Source: Streptomyces sp. Tue6028 (GTDB lineage: Bacteria > Actinomycetota > Actinomycetes > Streptomycetales > Streptomycetaceae). Taken from it: DNA of 64,000 nt. Where the stretch lies: contig NZ_MLCE01000031.1 of the NCBI RefSeq assembly GCF_002300165.1, forward strand, positions 124,001 to 188,000, given 5' to 3'. Of the stretch, positions 1 through 9,034 are shown one piece after another. Within the stretch, counting starts at the first letter, position 1. Every line of letters starts with the position of its first letter. The notes under the pieces were generated by a model. The model was not told where the DNA came from. It saw only the letters and a list, made by a program, of their open reading frames with translations, and did not search any database. The translations under genes and the position numbers were made by a program.

Positions 1-471
1 GCCCCGGCCCTGGCGTCGTACACGGGCGTCAAGCGCCGCCTCCAGCTCAAGGGCGAGGAGGCCGGTGTCCAGGTCGTCGACTCCTACGCGCACCACCCGA
101 CGGAGATGACGGCCGACCTGGAGGCCATGCGCGCCGGTGCCTCCGGCCGCATCCTGGTGGTCTTCCAGCCGCACCTGTTCTCCCGCACCCAGGAGCTGGG
201 CAAGGAGATGGGCGAGGCCCTGGCCCTGGCGGACGCCTCGGTCGTCCTGGACATCTACCCGGCCCGCGAGGACCCGATCCCGGGCGTCACGAGCGACCTG
301 ATCATCCAGGCGGCACGGGCTGCGGGCGCGGACGTCACGGCGGTCCACGACAAGAGCGACGTGCCCGAGACGGTCGCGGGAATGGCGAAGCCCGGTGATC
401 TCGTTCTCACCATGGGCGCGGGCGACGTCACGGACCTCGGTCCGGAGATCCTGGCCCGCCTGTCGAAGTAG
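1..471 (+). CDS. murC: UDP-N-acetylmuramate--L-alanine ligase, C-terminal part (truncated by window edge)
   Basis: The frame is open from the first base and reads through to a TAG stop at 469-471, so only the last 156 residues are visible. MurC adds L-alanine to UDP-MurNAc in the cytoplasm, the first amino-acid step of peptidoglycan precursor synthesis. What is seen is the C-terminal Mur ligase domain, with the diagnostic DSYAHHPTE segment at about residues 27-35, a conserved QPHLFSRT segment, and the final MGAGDVT glycine turn. The N-terminal UDP-binding and central ATP-binding domains lie upstream of the window. msrB follows in the same direction after 28 bp and may be co-transcribed. Confidence 0.95.
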   Translation, partial: APALASYTGVKRRLQLKGEEAGVQVVDSYAHHPTEMTADLEAMRAGASGRILVVFQPHLFSRTQELGKEMGEALALADASVVLDIYPAREDPIPGVTSDLIIQAARAAGADVTAVHDKSDVPETVAGMAKPGDLVLTMGAGDVTDLGPEILARLSK

Positions 472-499
472 CCACAGCGTTCCTGAGGGGTTGAGCTTC

Positions 500-907
500 A
501 TGTCGTACGACGTCGAAAAGCCGGACGAGCAGTGGCGTGCGGAGCTGACCCCGGCCGAGTACGCCGTACTGCGCAAAGCGGGCACCGAGCCCGCCTTCAC
601 CGGCGAGTACACCGACACCAAGGCCGAAGGAGTGTATTCCTGTCGCGCGTGCGGGGCCGAGCTCTTCACCTCGACGGAGAAGTTCGAGTCGCACTGCGGC
701 TGGCCCTCCTTCTACGACCCGAAGGACAGCGACGCGGTCGAGCTGATCGAGGACCGCTCGCACGGGATGACGCGGACCGAGGTGCGCTGCGCCCGCTGTG
801 GTTCCCACCTCGGACACGTCTTCGAGGGGGAGGGCTACCCCACCCCGACCGACCAGCGGTACTGCATCAACAGCATCTCGCTGCGGCTGGCGCCGGACGA
901 GAGCTGA
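500..907 (+). CDS. msrB: Peptide-methionine (R)-S-oxide reductase
   Basis: This 135-residue protein is a cytoplasmic repair enzyme that reduces methionine-R-sulfoxide in proteins. The whole MsrB fold is present: two CxxC zinc pairs (CRAC in the first half, CARC in the second), the HCGWPSF segment, the RCGSHLGHVF segment, and the catalytic Cys in the RYCINSISL motif near the C-terminus. The ATG at 500 is preceded by a purine-rich TGAGGGG sequence at a suitable distance; an open frame extends upstream but overlaps murC and does not look like MsrB. It lies 28 bp after murC. Length is typical of the single-domain family. Confidence 0.96.
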   Translation: MSYDVEKPDEQWRAELTPAEYAVLRKAGTEPAFTGEYTDTKAEGVYSCRACGAELFTSTEKFESHCGWPSFYDPKDSDAVELIEDRSHGMTRTEVRCARCGSHLGHVFEGEGYPTPTDQRYCINSISLRLAPDES

Positions 908-935
908 GCACGGCACCGGCCGCGCGGGTCCGTGC
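908..935. terminator. Stem-loop between convergent msrB and the phosphatase gene
   Basis: Arms GCACGG (908-913) and CCGTGC (930-935) pair, with ACC/GGT able to extend the stem inside. It lies in the 40-bp gap between two convergent genes, so it probably works as a bidirectional terminator. No T-run follows, which is common in Streptomyces. Confidence 0.45.
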
Positions 936-947
936 CCGTACGGCGCA

Positions 948-3347
948 CTAGTCGGCGGGCAGTGTCTGTTCGGCCCAGATGGTCTTGCCCGAACCTGCCT
1001 GACGCGTGCCCCAGCGGTCGGTGAGCTGGGCGACCAGCAGGAGGCCGCGCCCGCCCTCGTCGAAGGTGCGGGCCCGGCGCAGGTGCGGCGAGGTGCTGCT
1101 GGCGTCGGACACCTCACAGATCAGCGCCCGGTCGCGGATGAGCCGCAGCTGGATCGGGGGCCCGCCGTAGCGGATGGCGTTGGTGACCAGTTCGCTGACC
1201 ACGAGCTCGGTGACGAACACGGCCTCGTCGAGCCCCCACTCGGCGAGCCGTTCCCCGACGCGCTGCCGGGCCGTGGCCACCACCGCCGGATCGGACGGCA
1301 GGTCCCACACCGCCACCTGGTCGGCGTCCAGGGCGCGGGTGCGCGCCAGCAGCAGGGCCACGTCGTCGGCGGGGCGCTCCGGGAGCAGCGCCTTGAGCAC
1401 GTTGTCGCAGGCGTCGTCCAGATTCCCGGCGGGGGCCGCGAGCGCGCTGCACAGGGTGGCCGTGCCCGCGTTCACCTCCAGGTGGCGGGCCTCCACGAGC
1501 CCGTCCGTGTACAGGGCCAGCACGGACCCTTCGGGGAGGTCCAGCTCCGTGGACTCGAAGGGCAGCCCGCCGATGCCGAGCACGGGACCGGCGCTCACCT
1601 CGACGACCTCGACCCCTCCGTCCGGGTAGAGCACGGCGGGCGGCGGGTGCCCGGCGGAGGCGATCGTGCAGTGCCGCGCCACCGGGTCGTAGACCGCGTA
1701 CAGGCAGGTCGCGCCGATCTGGCCGCCCGGCTGGCTGTCGTCGGCCGTGAGATGGCCGACCAGGTCGTCGAGGTGGGTGAGCAACTCGTCCGGGGGCAGG
1801 TCGACGTCGGCGAGCGTCCAGACCGCGGTGCGCAGCCGGCCCATCGTGACGGAGGCGTGGATGCCGTGCCCCACCACGTCCCCGACGACCAGCGCCACCC
1901 GGGTCCCGGACAGCGGGATGATGTCGAACCAGTCGCCGCCGACGCCCGCCCGGGACAGCGCCGGAAGGTAGCGGGAGGCGAACTCCACCGCCGCCTGACC
2001 CACCATGGCCTGCGGCAGCAGACTGCGTTGCAGCGCCAGCGCGGTGGTGTGTTCCCGGGTGTAGCGGCGCGCGTTGTCGACGCAGACGGCGGCTCGGCTG
2101 GCCAGCTCCTGCACCAATGACACGTCGTCCTCGTCGAAGGGGTCGGGGCTGCCCGTCGTGAGCAGTCGTACGAGCACGGCCACCCCGAGCGCCGTGCCGC
2201 GCGCCACCAGGGGTACGGCCATCAGCGAGAAGTCGTATTCTTCCGACTCCCGCTGCCGGGTGGCCCGGCTGTCGTGGCGGGCCAGCCAGATGTCGAGGCC
2301 CGGCTCGCCGCTCCTGGTGACCACCACCTCGCCGGTCGCCAGCGCGCGGGCGGGCGGCGAGGCCGGCGGATACACGTCGGCGGAGCCCAGAGCGATCGCC
2401 GCCTCCGGCACCCCGGCGGTACGCGAGTGGTGGGCGACGCGGCGCAGCTCCACGTCGGCGCCCACCGCGCCGACGGAGGGTTCCTCCCCCCGCAGCACGG
2501 AGTCCAGCAGGTCGACGCTGGCGAAGTCCGCCATCCGCGGGACCGCCAGTTCGGACAGCTCCTGCGCGGTGTGGATCACGTCGAGCTTCGTGCCGATGCT
2601 GGTGGCCGCCTTGTTCAGCAGCGCGAGGCGCTGTCTGGCCCAGTACTGCTCGCTGCTGTCGAACGCGGCCGCCGCCACCCCGAGCAGATCCCCCGCGGGG
2701 CCCCGCAGCGGCCACATCTCGGTGTTCCAGGCGTGCGTGCGCGTCCCGGAGGGCGCCCGCGTCCAGCTCTCGTAGTGCACCGGCCGATCGGTCTCCACGA
2801 CCTCCTGAAGATGGCGCACGAAGCCGCGGCTGTGCTCCTCGTTCTCCACGGTGTCCGGGAAGAACCGGCCGACGAACTCGGCCTCCGCCCGGCCCATCAG
2901 CCGGGACGCCGTGTCGTTCATCAGCAGGTACCGCTGCTCGGTGTCGAAGACCGACATCGACACCGACGACTGCCGGAACGCCAGGTCGCCCAGGGCCCGG
3001 CCCCGGTCGTCCGGCGTCGCGGTGATCACGTATCCCGAGGTGTCGCCCCGCTCACCGAGCAGCGCCCACGCCCGCAGCGCCAGGTCCGTGCGCCGCCCGT
3101 CCCGGCACCGCACGGTCACCACGCTCCCGCCGCTCGTCCGCAGCTCCTGCCAGGCAGCTTCGGCATCGCCGTCGATCAGCTCCGCCAACGGCCGCCCGTG
3201 GACCTCCTGGGCGGTGTGGCCCGTCAGCATCCGGGCACCGTCGCTCCAGCCCGTGACGACTCCGTCGGCATCCACCACCGCCATGGCGTCACCGGCCGTG
3301 GCCGCAGACCCCGCGGGCCTCGGCAATGTCACCATATGTACAAGCAT
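948..3347 (-). CDS. PAS-PAS-GAF-SpoIIE (PP2C-type) phosphatase with C-terminal histidine-kinase-like ATPase
   Basis: About 799 residues. Order of domains: two PAS-like sensor domains (about 20-240), a GAF domain (about 250-410), a SpoIIE/PP2C serine phosphatase domain (about 425-650) with GGDWFD, GDVVGHG and the LYTDGLVE acidic site, and an HATPase_c module of the anti-sigma type (about 665-795) with an N-box-like ELVTNAIRYG and GRGLLLV. Proteins of this architecture are multi-domain regulators in Streptomyces that dephosphorylate anti-anti-sigma factors and may bind sigma factors. No transmembrane segment is seen, so it is probably cytosolic. The start is uncertain: ATG 3347 was chosen (a GAGGGG lies 16 nt upstream); TTG 3371 and ATG 3335 are alternatives. 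It is transcribed towards msrB and away from the DUF3533-type gene. Confidence 0.88.
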   Translation of the reverse strand: MLVHMVTLPRPAGSAATAGDAMAVVDADGVVTGWSDGARMLTGHTAQEVHGRPLAELIDGDAEAAWQELRTSGGSVVTVRCRDGRRTDLALRAWALLGERGDTSGYVITATPDDRGRALGDLAFRQSSVSMSVFDTEQRYLLMNDTASRLMGRAEAEFVGRFFPDTVENEEHSRGFVRHLQEVVETDRPVHYESWTRAPSGTRTHAWNTEMWPLRGPAGDLLGVAAAAFDSSEQYWARQRLALLNKAATSIGTKLDVIHTAQELSELAVPRMADFASVDLLDSVLRGEEPSVGAVGADVELRRVAHHSRTAGVPEAAIALGSADVYPPASPPARALATGEVVVTRSGEPGLDIWLARHDSRATRQRESEEYDFSLMAVPLVARGTALGVAVLVRLLTTGSPDPFDEDDVSLVQELASRAAVCVDNARRYTREHTTALALQRSLLPQAMVGQAAVEFASRYLPALSRAGVGGDWFDIIPLSGTRVALVVGDVVGHGIHASVTMGRLRTAVWTLADVDLPPDELLTHLDDLVGHLTADDSQPGGQIGATCLYAVYDPVARHCTIASAGHPPPAVLYPDGGVEVVEVSAGPVLGIGGLPFESTELDLPEGSVLALYTDGLVEARHLEVNAGTATLCSALAAPAGNLDDACDNVLKALLPERPADDVALLLARTRALDADQVAVWDLPSDPAVVATARQRVGERLAEWGLDEAVFVTELVVSELVTNAIRYGGPPIQLRLIRDRALICEVSDASSTSPHLRRARTFDEGGRGLLLVAQLTDRWGTRQAGSGKTIWAEQTLPAD

Positions 3348-3744
3348 GATCTGATCGGGCAGTCCCCTCAACCGGGCCGGTCAGGTCCCGGGCCCGCCCG
3401 TCCGCACAACCGGTCCGGCAGGCAGGGGAGACGAGAGGGACGAGGCCCAACGGTCTTACCGGTGCGGCCTCTTGGAGATCCGGTGGGCGAGCCCTCGCAG
3501 CCGTCCGCGGTTCGGCATGGGCAGGCCGCCCGCCGCGGACGGCGAAACCCCGCCGCCATCGCCGCACGCGCGGCCCGCGCCCGGTGGCGGCGAGGTCGGC
3601 GCGTCGTCGAACGAGGCACCACCGGACGCACCATGCTGACCTCGGTGGGCGGCTCCGCGGGCGCGGGTGCGGCCGCCCCTCGCGCGGCGGTGCCGAGCCT
3701 CCCGGAAGCCGGCCCGAAGGCAGGCCCGGACCTCAGGGAGCACC
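3348..3744. other. Divergent intergenic region between phosphatase and DUF3533-type gene
   Basis: This 397-bp stretch separates two divergent genes and must carry both promoters. The part near 3330-3350 is relatively AT-rich (CATATGTACAAGCATGAT). No convincing coding region, repeat or operator was recognised; open frames here are GC-rich artefacts. Confidence 0.5.
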
Positions 3745-5172
3745 ATGGACGCCGACAACGAAGACCGCGAGCCGTCCCGCCCCGAGACCCGGCCGCGCAC
3801 CCCGGGCGCGGGAGCGGCCGGTGCCGCGGGCGAAGCCACTGCCGGCGGCGGGGGCGGGACCGGCGTTCCCGGCGGGACACCCGACGGCGAGCCGGGCCGG
3901 ACCAGCCCCCGCGCCCCCGCCGAGGCCCGTGCCTCCGCGCTGCTGCGGCGTCCCCGGCTGTGGCTGTTCCCCACCGCCATGACCGGGCTCCTCGCACTGC
4001 TGCTGTCCCTGCTCTACATGGGCGGCATCGTGAACCCGAGCGGGCATCTGCACCGCCTGCCCATCGGCATGGTGGACGAGGACCGCGGCCGCCCGCTGCC
4101 GGGGCAGCGGCAGAACCTCGGCGCGCAGGTCACCGACAAGATCCTGTCCGGCGACGTCTCCGGCCAGGCCGGCTGGCGCCGGCTCACCCGTGCGCAGGCC
4201 CAGGAGCAGATGGCCTCCGGGAAGATCTACGGCGCCCTGGTCGTCCCGGCGGACTTCACCGACTCCGTGGCCGCGCTCACCACCGCGAACGCGACGGTCC
4301 GTCCGACGATGACCGTGCTCACCAATCCGGGCATGGGCAGCCTGGGCTCCTCGCTGGCCTCCCGGATCGGCTCGACCGCCGCCCAGCAGGCCTCCGCGGC
4401 GATCGGCAAGGAACTGACGTCGACCCCCGCCACCGTGCGGGCCGACGCCACCGAGCGGCTGCTGCTGGCGGATCCGGTCCAGGTCGTCACCCAGGTGGGT
4501 CACCCCATCGGCACGCACAGTGGCCTCGGCCTGACCGCGTTCTACTACACCCTGCTGCTCGTCCTCGCCGGATTCCTCGGCGCCAACATCATCAACACCG
4601 GCGTGGACACCGCGCTCGGCTACGCCGACGGTGAGATCGGCCCCTGGCACACCCGCCGGCCGACCGTGCCGATCGACCGCACCCAGACCCTGCTGCTGAA
4701 GATGGCCATGACCGCCGGGATCTGCGTTCTCTCGGTCTCCCTCGTCATGGTGGCCACCGTCGCGATCCTCGGCATGGACGCCACCCGTCTGCCGTTGCTG
4801 TGGATCTACTCGTACTGCGCGAGCCTCGCGGTCGGCCTCGGTGTCCAGGCGATCAACGCGGCCTTCGGCGGGATCGGACAGCTCGTCTCCATGTTCGTGT
4901 TCATCGTGCTGGGCCTGCCGTCGTCGGGGGCCACCGTCCCCCTCCAGGCCGTCCCCGGCTTCTACCGCTTCCTGTCGGTCTTCGAGCCCATGCGCCAGCT
5001 CAGCGACGGCGTGCGCGCCATCCTCTTCTTCGACGCGCGTGCCGACGCCGGTCTCGCCCGCGCCTGGACCATGATCGCCGTCGGTTCCGCCCTGGCCCTG
5101 CTCTTCGGCTTCGCGATGACCCGGTACTACGACCGCAAGGGGCTGCACCGCATGATCCCCCGTCTCGCCTGA
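3745..5172 (+). CDS. Membrane protein resembling DUF3533 / YhgE-Pip / ABC-2 type permeases
   Basis: 475 residues from ATG 3745, which has CAGGGAG upstream. The N-terminal 75 residues are rich in Gly, Ala and Pro and look cytoplasmic and disordered. One transmembrane helix follows (WLFPTAMTGLLALLLSLLYM), then an extracytoplasmic domain of about 170 residues starting with the PIGMVDED segment typical of YhgE/DUF3533 proteins, then a block of about five helices in the C-terminal half (from TAFYYTLLLVLAGFLG). This one-helix, large loop, several-helix plan matches ABC-2 type permease relatives. Substrate is unknown. It ends 7 bp from the stop of the convergent MFS gene. Confidence 0.75.
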   Translation: MDADNEDREPSRPETRPRTPGAGAAGAAGEATAGGGGGTGVPGGTPDGEPGRTSPRAPAEARASALLRRPRLWLFPTAMTGLLALLLSLLYMGGIVNPSGHLHRLPIGMVDEDRGRPLPGQRQNLGAQVTDKILSGDVSGQAGWRRLTRAQAQEQMASGKIYGALVVPADFTDSVAALTTANATVRPTMTVLTNPGMGSLGSSLASRIGSTAAQQASAAIGKELTSTPATVRADATERLLLADPVQVVTQVGHPIGTHSGLGLTAFYYTLLLVLAGFLGANIINTGVDTALGYADGEIGPWHTRRPTVPIDRTQTLLLKMAMTAGICVLSVSLVMVATVAILGMDATRLPLLWIYSYCASLAVGLGVQAINAAFGGIGQLVSMFVFIVLGLPSSGATVPLQAVPGFYRFLSVFEPMRQLSDGVRAILFFDARADAGLARAWTMIAVGSALALLFGFAMTRYYDRKGLHRMIPRLA

Positions 5173-5179
5173 CGTCCGG

Positions 5180-6421
5180 TCAGGCGGCGTCGGCGGCCCG
5201 CCGGCCCGCCGCGCGTTCCGTCGTCCAGTACAGCAGTGCCAGTACGGGCAGAGCCGTGCCGAAGGCGGCCACCGCGGGCCAGCCCGCCGCGTGGTAGGCG
5301 AGGGAGGCGAGTTGGGAGCCGAGTGCCCCGCCGACGAAGAAGATGGCGATGAACGCGCTGTTGAGCCGGGCCCGGGCGTCGGCGTCGAGCTGGTAGATGG
5401 TGTGCTGGCCGAGGATCAGGGTGCTCTGGACGGCCATGTCGAGCAGCACGGCGGCCAGGGCGAGCAGCACGATGTGGTGCCCGCCCAGACCCGCGACGGC
5501 GAACGCGACGGCGGCGACGGCGAAGGCGACGCCGGTCATCGGCCGGGTCAGCCCCCGGTCGGCCCAGTGTCCCGCGACCGGCGCCACCACCGCACCGGCC
5601 GCCCCGACCAGCGCGAAGAGGCCGACGCCGACAGGCGAGTAGTGGAAGGGCGGGCCGGTGAGGACGTACGAGACGGTCGTCCAGAAGGCGCTGAACGCGC
5701 CGAACATCGCCGCCTGGTAGAGCCCGCGCCGCAGCAGCGCGGGGTGGGTGCGCACCAGGCGCAGCGTGGAGCGCAGGACGTGGGCGTACGGGATCGTCGT
5801 GGTCGGTGCGTGCGCGGGCAGGGCGGCACGCAGCGCCACGGCCAGCACGGCCATCAGGACGGCGGAGCCGAGGTAGACCACACGCCAGCCCGCCGCGTCG
5901 GAGACCAGGCTGCTGAGCGTGCGGGAGAGCAGGATGCCGGTGAGCAGACCGCTCATCACCCGGCCGACGATGCGGCCGCGTGCGTGGTCGGGGGCGAGGC
6001 TCGCGGCGAACGGGACCACGATCTGGGCGACGACCGAGGTGGCCCCGGCGACGAGTGACGCGGCCAGCAGGAGGGGGAAGCTCGTCGCGAGGCCCGCCGC
6101 GACCAGGGCCAGCGTGGTGACGCCCAGCAGCACGGTGATCAGTCCGCGCTTCTCCAGCCGGTCGCCGAGCGGGACCAGGAAGAGCATGCCGATGACGTAG
6201 CCGACCTGGGTGAGGGTGATCAGGCCGCCGGCCGCCGCGGTGCTGACGTGGAAGACGTCACGCAGGGACGACAGCAGCGGCTGCGCGTAGTAGAGGTTGG
6301 CGACCGTCATGCCGGAGGCGACGGCGAGGAGGACGACCAGTCGGCCCGGTACGCCGTGCGGGGACGTGGTGGCGGACGGGCTCTGGGACCGGAGCCCGGC
6401 GGATTCGGAGGATGCTGACAC
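5180..6421 (-). CDS. MFS transporter (drug/metabolite exporter type)
   Basis: 413 residues with about twelve hydrophobic helices. The N-terminal MTVANLYYAQPLLSSL segment and the PLGDRLEKRG loop between helices 2 and 3 (equivalent to the MFS A-motif) place it in the 12-helix exporter group; TM10-12 end in a short charged tail. The start ATG at 6421 gives a 30-residue hydrophilic lead. Its upstream region carries a palindrome identical in core to one in front of the neighbouring LysR gene, so it is probably the target of that regulator. The substrate cannot be read from sequence. Confidence 0.87.
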   Translation of the reverse strand: MSASSESAGLRSQSPSATTSPHGVPGRLVVLLAVASGMTVANLYYAQPLLSSLRDVFHVSTAAAGGLITLTQVGYVIGMLFLVPLGDRLEKRGLITVLLGVTTLALVAAGLATSFPLLLAASLVAGATSVVAQIVVPFAASLAPDHARGRIVGRVMSGLLTGILLSRTLSSLVSDAAGWRVVYLGSAVLMAVLAVALRAALPAHAPTTTIPYAHVLRSTLRLVRTHPALLRRGLYQAAMFGAFSAFWTTVSYVLTGPPFHYSPVGVGLFALVGAAGAVVAPVAGHWADRGLTRPMTGVAFAVAAVAFAVAGLGGHHIVLLALAAVLLDMAVQSTLILGQHTIYQLDADARARLNSAFIAIFFVGGALGSQLASLAYHAAGWPAVAAFGTALPVLALLYWTTERAAGRRAADAA

Positions 6422-6804
6422 GGCACCTTCTCGGGAAAAGAACCGATGGGGACGGTTCGGCGGGAACGCTGTCTGCTGGACGGGCGGCCTCCTTGTCGCC
6501 CGTACGGTCTCCTCAGCACCGGACGGGACGTGTCCCTTCCCCTGGCGCGGCGATGATCAGAGATATCGGTTATCTCCAAGGGAGATGACGCGGGTCTCCG
6601 CGGTCCGGGGCGTCGTCCTCGGAGGGTGCCCGGGCGGGCGGCCGTCCCGCGGGCCGACCGGACTCGGGGCGTCTCGCTCCGGGGGTGACTGCCCCCAGGG
6701 CTTGTCGCTGTCGGTGGGTGACTGTCCTCAGGACGTCGTGCTCCGGTCCCGCCGTGCAGGGTCGCTCGGCGGGACCGCCCTCAGGGCATTCGGCGGGACC
6801 GGCC
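6422..6804. other. Intergenic region upstream of MFS gene, with direct repeats
   Basis: 383 bp between the LysR stop and the MFS start. It holds the MFS promoter with two overlapping inverted repeats (6560-6586). At the LysR end there are two direct copies of a 19-bp sequence (6767-6785 and 6791-6809, one mismatch, 24-bp period), the second covering the LysR stop codon. No gene was found. Confidence 0.55.
6560..6586. promoter_or_regulatory. Putative LysR operator upstream of MFS gene
   Basis: Two inverted repeats share bases here: GAGATA-N5-TATCTC (6560-6576) and ATCTCC-N3-GGAGAT (6572-6586). The second fits the LysR T-N11-A rule and has the same arms and spacing as the palindrome at 7706-7726 in front of the LysR gene. 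It lies about 150 bp upstream of the MFS start. Confidence 0.6.
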
Positions 6805-7674
6805 TCAGGACATGTGGTGCAGCAACGCGGCGACGGCCGGGGGTGCCTCCCCGCGCGGGCGCACCACCATGACCTTCCAGCTGGGCGCGTGCCGGTCGAA
6901 GCGGTGTGTGGCGAGGTCCGGGAACCGTGCCGCGATCGACGCCGGCATGATGCAGCCGCCCAGGTCGTTGCGGACGAGTTCGGACGCGGCGACGATGTCG
7001 TTGACCTCGAAGGTCGTCTCGCGCTCGACACCGGCGGCACGGAACGCCCGGTCCACGCAGAGCCGGATCGCCCAGCCGGGCGTGAAGTCCACGAGCGGCA
7101 GCCGGGCGGCCTCGGCGAGCGTCACCGTGCCGTCCGGGCCCTCCCCGGCGAGCGCCCGCCCGGATGCCGACACCAGGACCATCTCCTCGCGCGAGAGCAG
7201 CCGTGTCACCAGACCGCGCTGCTGCTGCCGGTCGAGCGCGACGACGGCCAGGTCCACCGAGCCCTCGCGCAGTGCCTGCCGGATGTCGGTGACGGCGGCC
7301 TGCCGCAGCCGGACCACCACGCCCGGATGTTCCGCGCGCAGTGCGGCCAGCGGACGGTGCAGTTCGGCCCATACGCCCTGCATGGTGCCGACGGTGATCC
7401 TGCCCCGCAGCTGTCCCCGGACCGCGTCGACCGCCGCCCGTGCCTGCTCGGCGGCCCGCAGCGCGGCGCGTGCCGCGGGGACGAAGGCCTCGCCCGCCGC
7501 GGTCAGCGACACCCGGTGCGTGGTGCGGTCGAACAGCTGGGTGCCGAGTTCACGCTCCAGCGCCCGCACCGTGCCGGACACGGCGGACTGCACCACGTGC
7601 AGGCGCTGCGCCGCCGCGGTGAAGCCGCCCTCCTCGGCCACCGCGACGGCGACCTCCATCTGCCGCAGGTCCAT
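6805..7674 (-). CDS. LysR-family transcriptional regulator
   Basis: 289 residues from ATG 7674, which has a GGGAGCGGAG stretch at a good distance. The N-terminal 60 residues form the winged helix-turn-helix (MDLRQMEVAVAVAEEGGF, then QSAVSGTVRALE), followed by the periplasmic-binding-protein-like effector domain to the end. Length is standard for the family. It sits directly upstream of the MFS gene on the same strand, and the same T-N11-A palindrome precedes both genes, so it probably controls itself and the exporter. The effector is unknown. A longer reading frame upstream of 7674 is not LysR-like and was not used. Confidence 0.9.
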   Translation of the reverse strand: MDLRQMEVAVAVAEEGGFTAAAQRLHVVQSAVSGTVRALERELGTQLFDRTTHRVSLTAAGEAFVPAARAALRAAEQARAAVDAVRGQLRGRITVGTMQGVWAELHRPLAALRAEHPGVVVRLRQAAVTDIRQALREGSVDLAVVALDRQQQRGLVTRLLSREEMVLVSASGRALAGEGPDGTVTLAEAARLPLVDFTPGWAIRLCVDRAFRAAGVERETTFEVNDIVAASELVRNDLGGCIMPASIAARFPDLATHRFDRHAPSWKVMVVRPRGEAPPAVAALLHHMS

Positions 7675-7705
7675 GTACGCTCCGCTCCCGGTCCCGAAGC
7701 CGCAC

Positions 7706-7726
7706 CCCATCTCCGTCGGAGATGGG
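7706..7726. promoter_or_regulatory. Putative LysR autoregulatory operator
   Basis: A perfect inverted repeat, CCCATCTCC-GTC-GGAGATGGG, ends about 30 bp upstream of the LysR start. Its 15-bp core ATCTCC-N3-GGAGAT recurs upstream of the MFS gene at 6572-6586. Confidence 0.65.
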
Positions 7727-7847
7727 CTTGTGCATCGATTGTCGCAGGCCGCGATCACCAGCAGGCGGTCCGCCGGCCGTCCGCGGGCCGGTCGCCGGAC
7801 CGGAGGACCGCTCGCCGGATCACCGTCCGGGTGGGTCCGGCGGGGGC

Positions 7848-8816
7848 TCAGGACCGTCGGCCGCCGTTGCGCATCTCCCGGGGGCTCAACCCGTAGCGCT
7901 GCCGGAACGCGGTGCTCAGGGCGCTCGCCGAGGAGAAGCCCGAGGCGTACGCGAGGTCGGTGATCGTCAGGTGTTCGCAGTCGCCGCACCGGAGGCGTTC
8001 GCGGACGAGCCGGAGCCGCTCCTCCCGGATCAGGTCGCGGGGAGTGGTGCCCGCCCGTTGCAGGGCCAGCTGGATCTGGCGCAGTGACCAGCCGAGCGCG
8101 CGGGCCATGGACGTACCCGTGAGGGCCGGGTCGGCCGCGTGGTCGCGGACGTAGCGGCGGACCATGGTCTCCACGTCGGACAGTTGCCCGGTCGCGTCGG
8201 GGCGGTCGTCGCCCGTGGCGAGCATGCACAGCAGCTCGACGATGCGGTCGGAGACGGCGTCGAACTGGGCGTCGGTGAGGACGTCGCGCTCGGCGTGCAG
8301 GTCGTTCAGCATGGAGCCGACGACCCGGCCGAGCCCCCTGGTCAGGTCGAGGCCGGTGGCCAGCGGTGACTTGCGGTTGAGGGGGCCGTCCACCTCGCGG
8401 GCGGGGATGGTGAGGATGTACGCCTGGGTGGTCGCGTCCTGGAGGCAGTCGAAGGGGGAGTCGAAGGAGACGAGTGTGCCGGTCCCCGGGGTGAGCCGTG
8501 CCTCCTGGCCGTCCTGCCGCAGGACGATCCCGCCGGTGAGCGGGAGGAGTAACCGGTAGTCCCCGTCGGGGTCCTCGCGGACCTGCCGCGCGGTCCTGCT
8601 GTACTCGATCTCGTCGGACCGGAACCTGACGAGCTGGTACTTCTCGGTCCGCTGACGGACGGTCTCGCCGCCGAAGTCGTCCGGGCGGGCGTACGCGAAG
8701 CCCATCCGGGACTGGTACGACCCGATGTGTTCGCTCCAGAAGTCGGCCCGCTCGCGTGGTGTCACCTCATGGGTCGACTGCGATTCCACGAGGTAGCTCT
8801 CCGCTGGCAGCGGCAC
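7848..8816 (-). CDS. AraC-family transcriptional regulator (AraC-binding-like N-domain), TTA codon
   Basis: 322 residues starting at GTG 8816, with GGAG about nine bases upstream. The N-terminal 180 residues resemble the AraC-binding-like domain (a beta-rich sensor, with FRSDEIEYSR and the LTGGIVLRQDG strands). The C-terminal 100 residues hold two helix-turn-helices, the second ending in the family signature ITDLAYASGFSSASALSTAFRQRYGLSP. Codon 89 is TTA (minus strand 8552-8550), so translation should depend on the bldA tRNA, linking it to development or late growth. It is divergent from the conservon cvnA, and the 218-bp gap between them could hold sites for it. Targets are not known. Confidence 0.9.
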   Translation of the reverse strand: MPLPAESYLVESQSTHEVTPRERADFWSEHIGSYQSRMGFAYARPDDFGGETVRQRTEKYQLVRFRSDEIEYSRTARQVREDPDGDYRLLLPLTGGIVLRQDGQEARLTPGTGTLVSFDSPFDCLQDATTQAYILTIPAREVDGPLNRKSPLATGLDLTRGLGRVVGSMLNDLHAERDVLTDAQFDAVSDRIVELLCMLATGDDRPDATGQLSDVETMVRRYVRDHAADPALTGTSMARALGWSLRQIQLALQRAGTTPRDLIREERLRLVRERLRCGDCEHLTITDLAYASGFSSASALSTAFRQRYGLSPREMRNGGRRS

Positions 8817-9034
8817 CTCAACTCCAGTGCTTTTGGCGGTAGTTACTCGGCGTCAGCCTACTGCACACGCCCCGTGCGCATGACAGCAACTTCCTTGCGC
8901 GCCGGGGCAAGCGCGGGCGCCGCCGCGCGGCTACCGTCGTGCGCCGCGTCAACTCGCGCCCCACCCCTCACCCTTCCAACTCCTATGACTGCCACCCGTT
9001 CAACTCAGCTATGCATGCGGAGACTTGAGGATCC

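Noticed and set aside
3456..3518. Minus-strand 20-codon basic peptide frame
   Set aside because: It has a plausible basic sequence but no ribosome site and no way to test conservation here, so it was not listed as a gene.
8817..9034. Specific operator between AraC and cvnA genes
   Set aside because: No clear direct or inverted repeat was found by eye, so only the region is noted.
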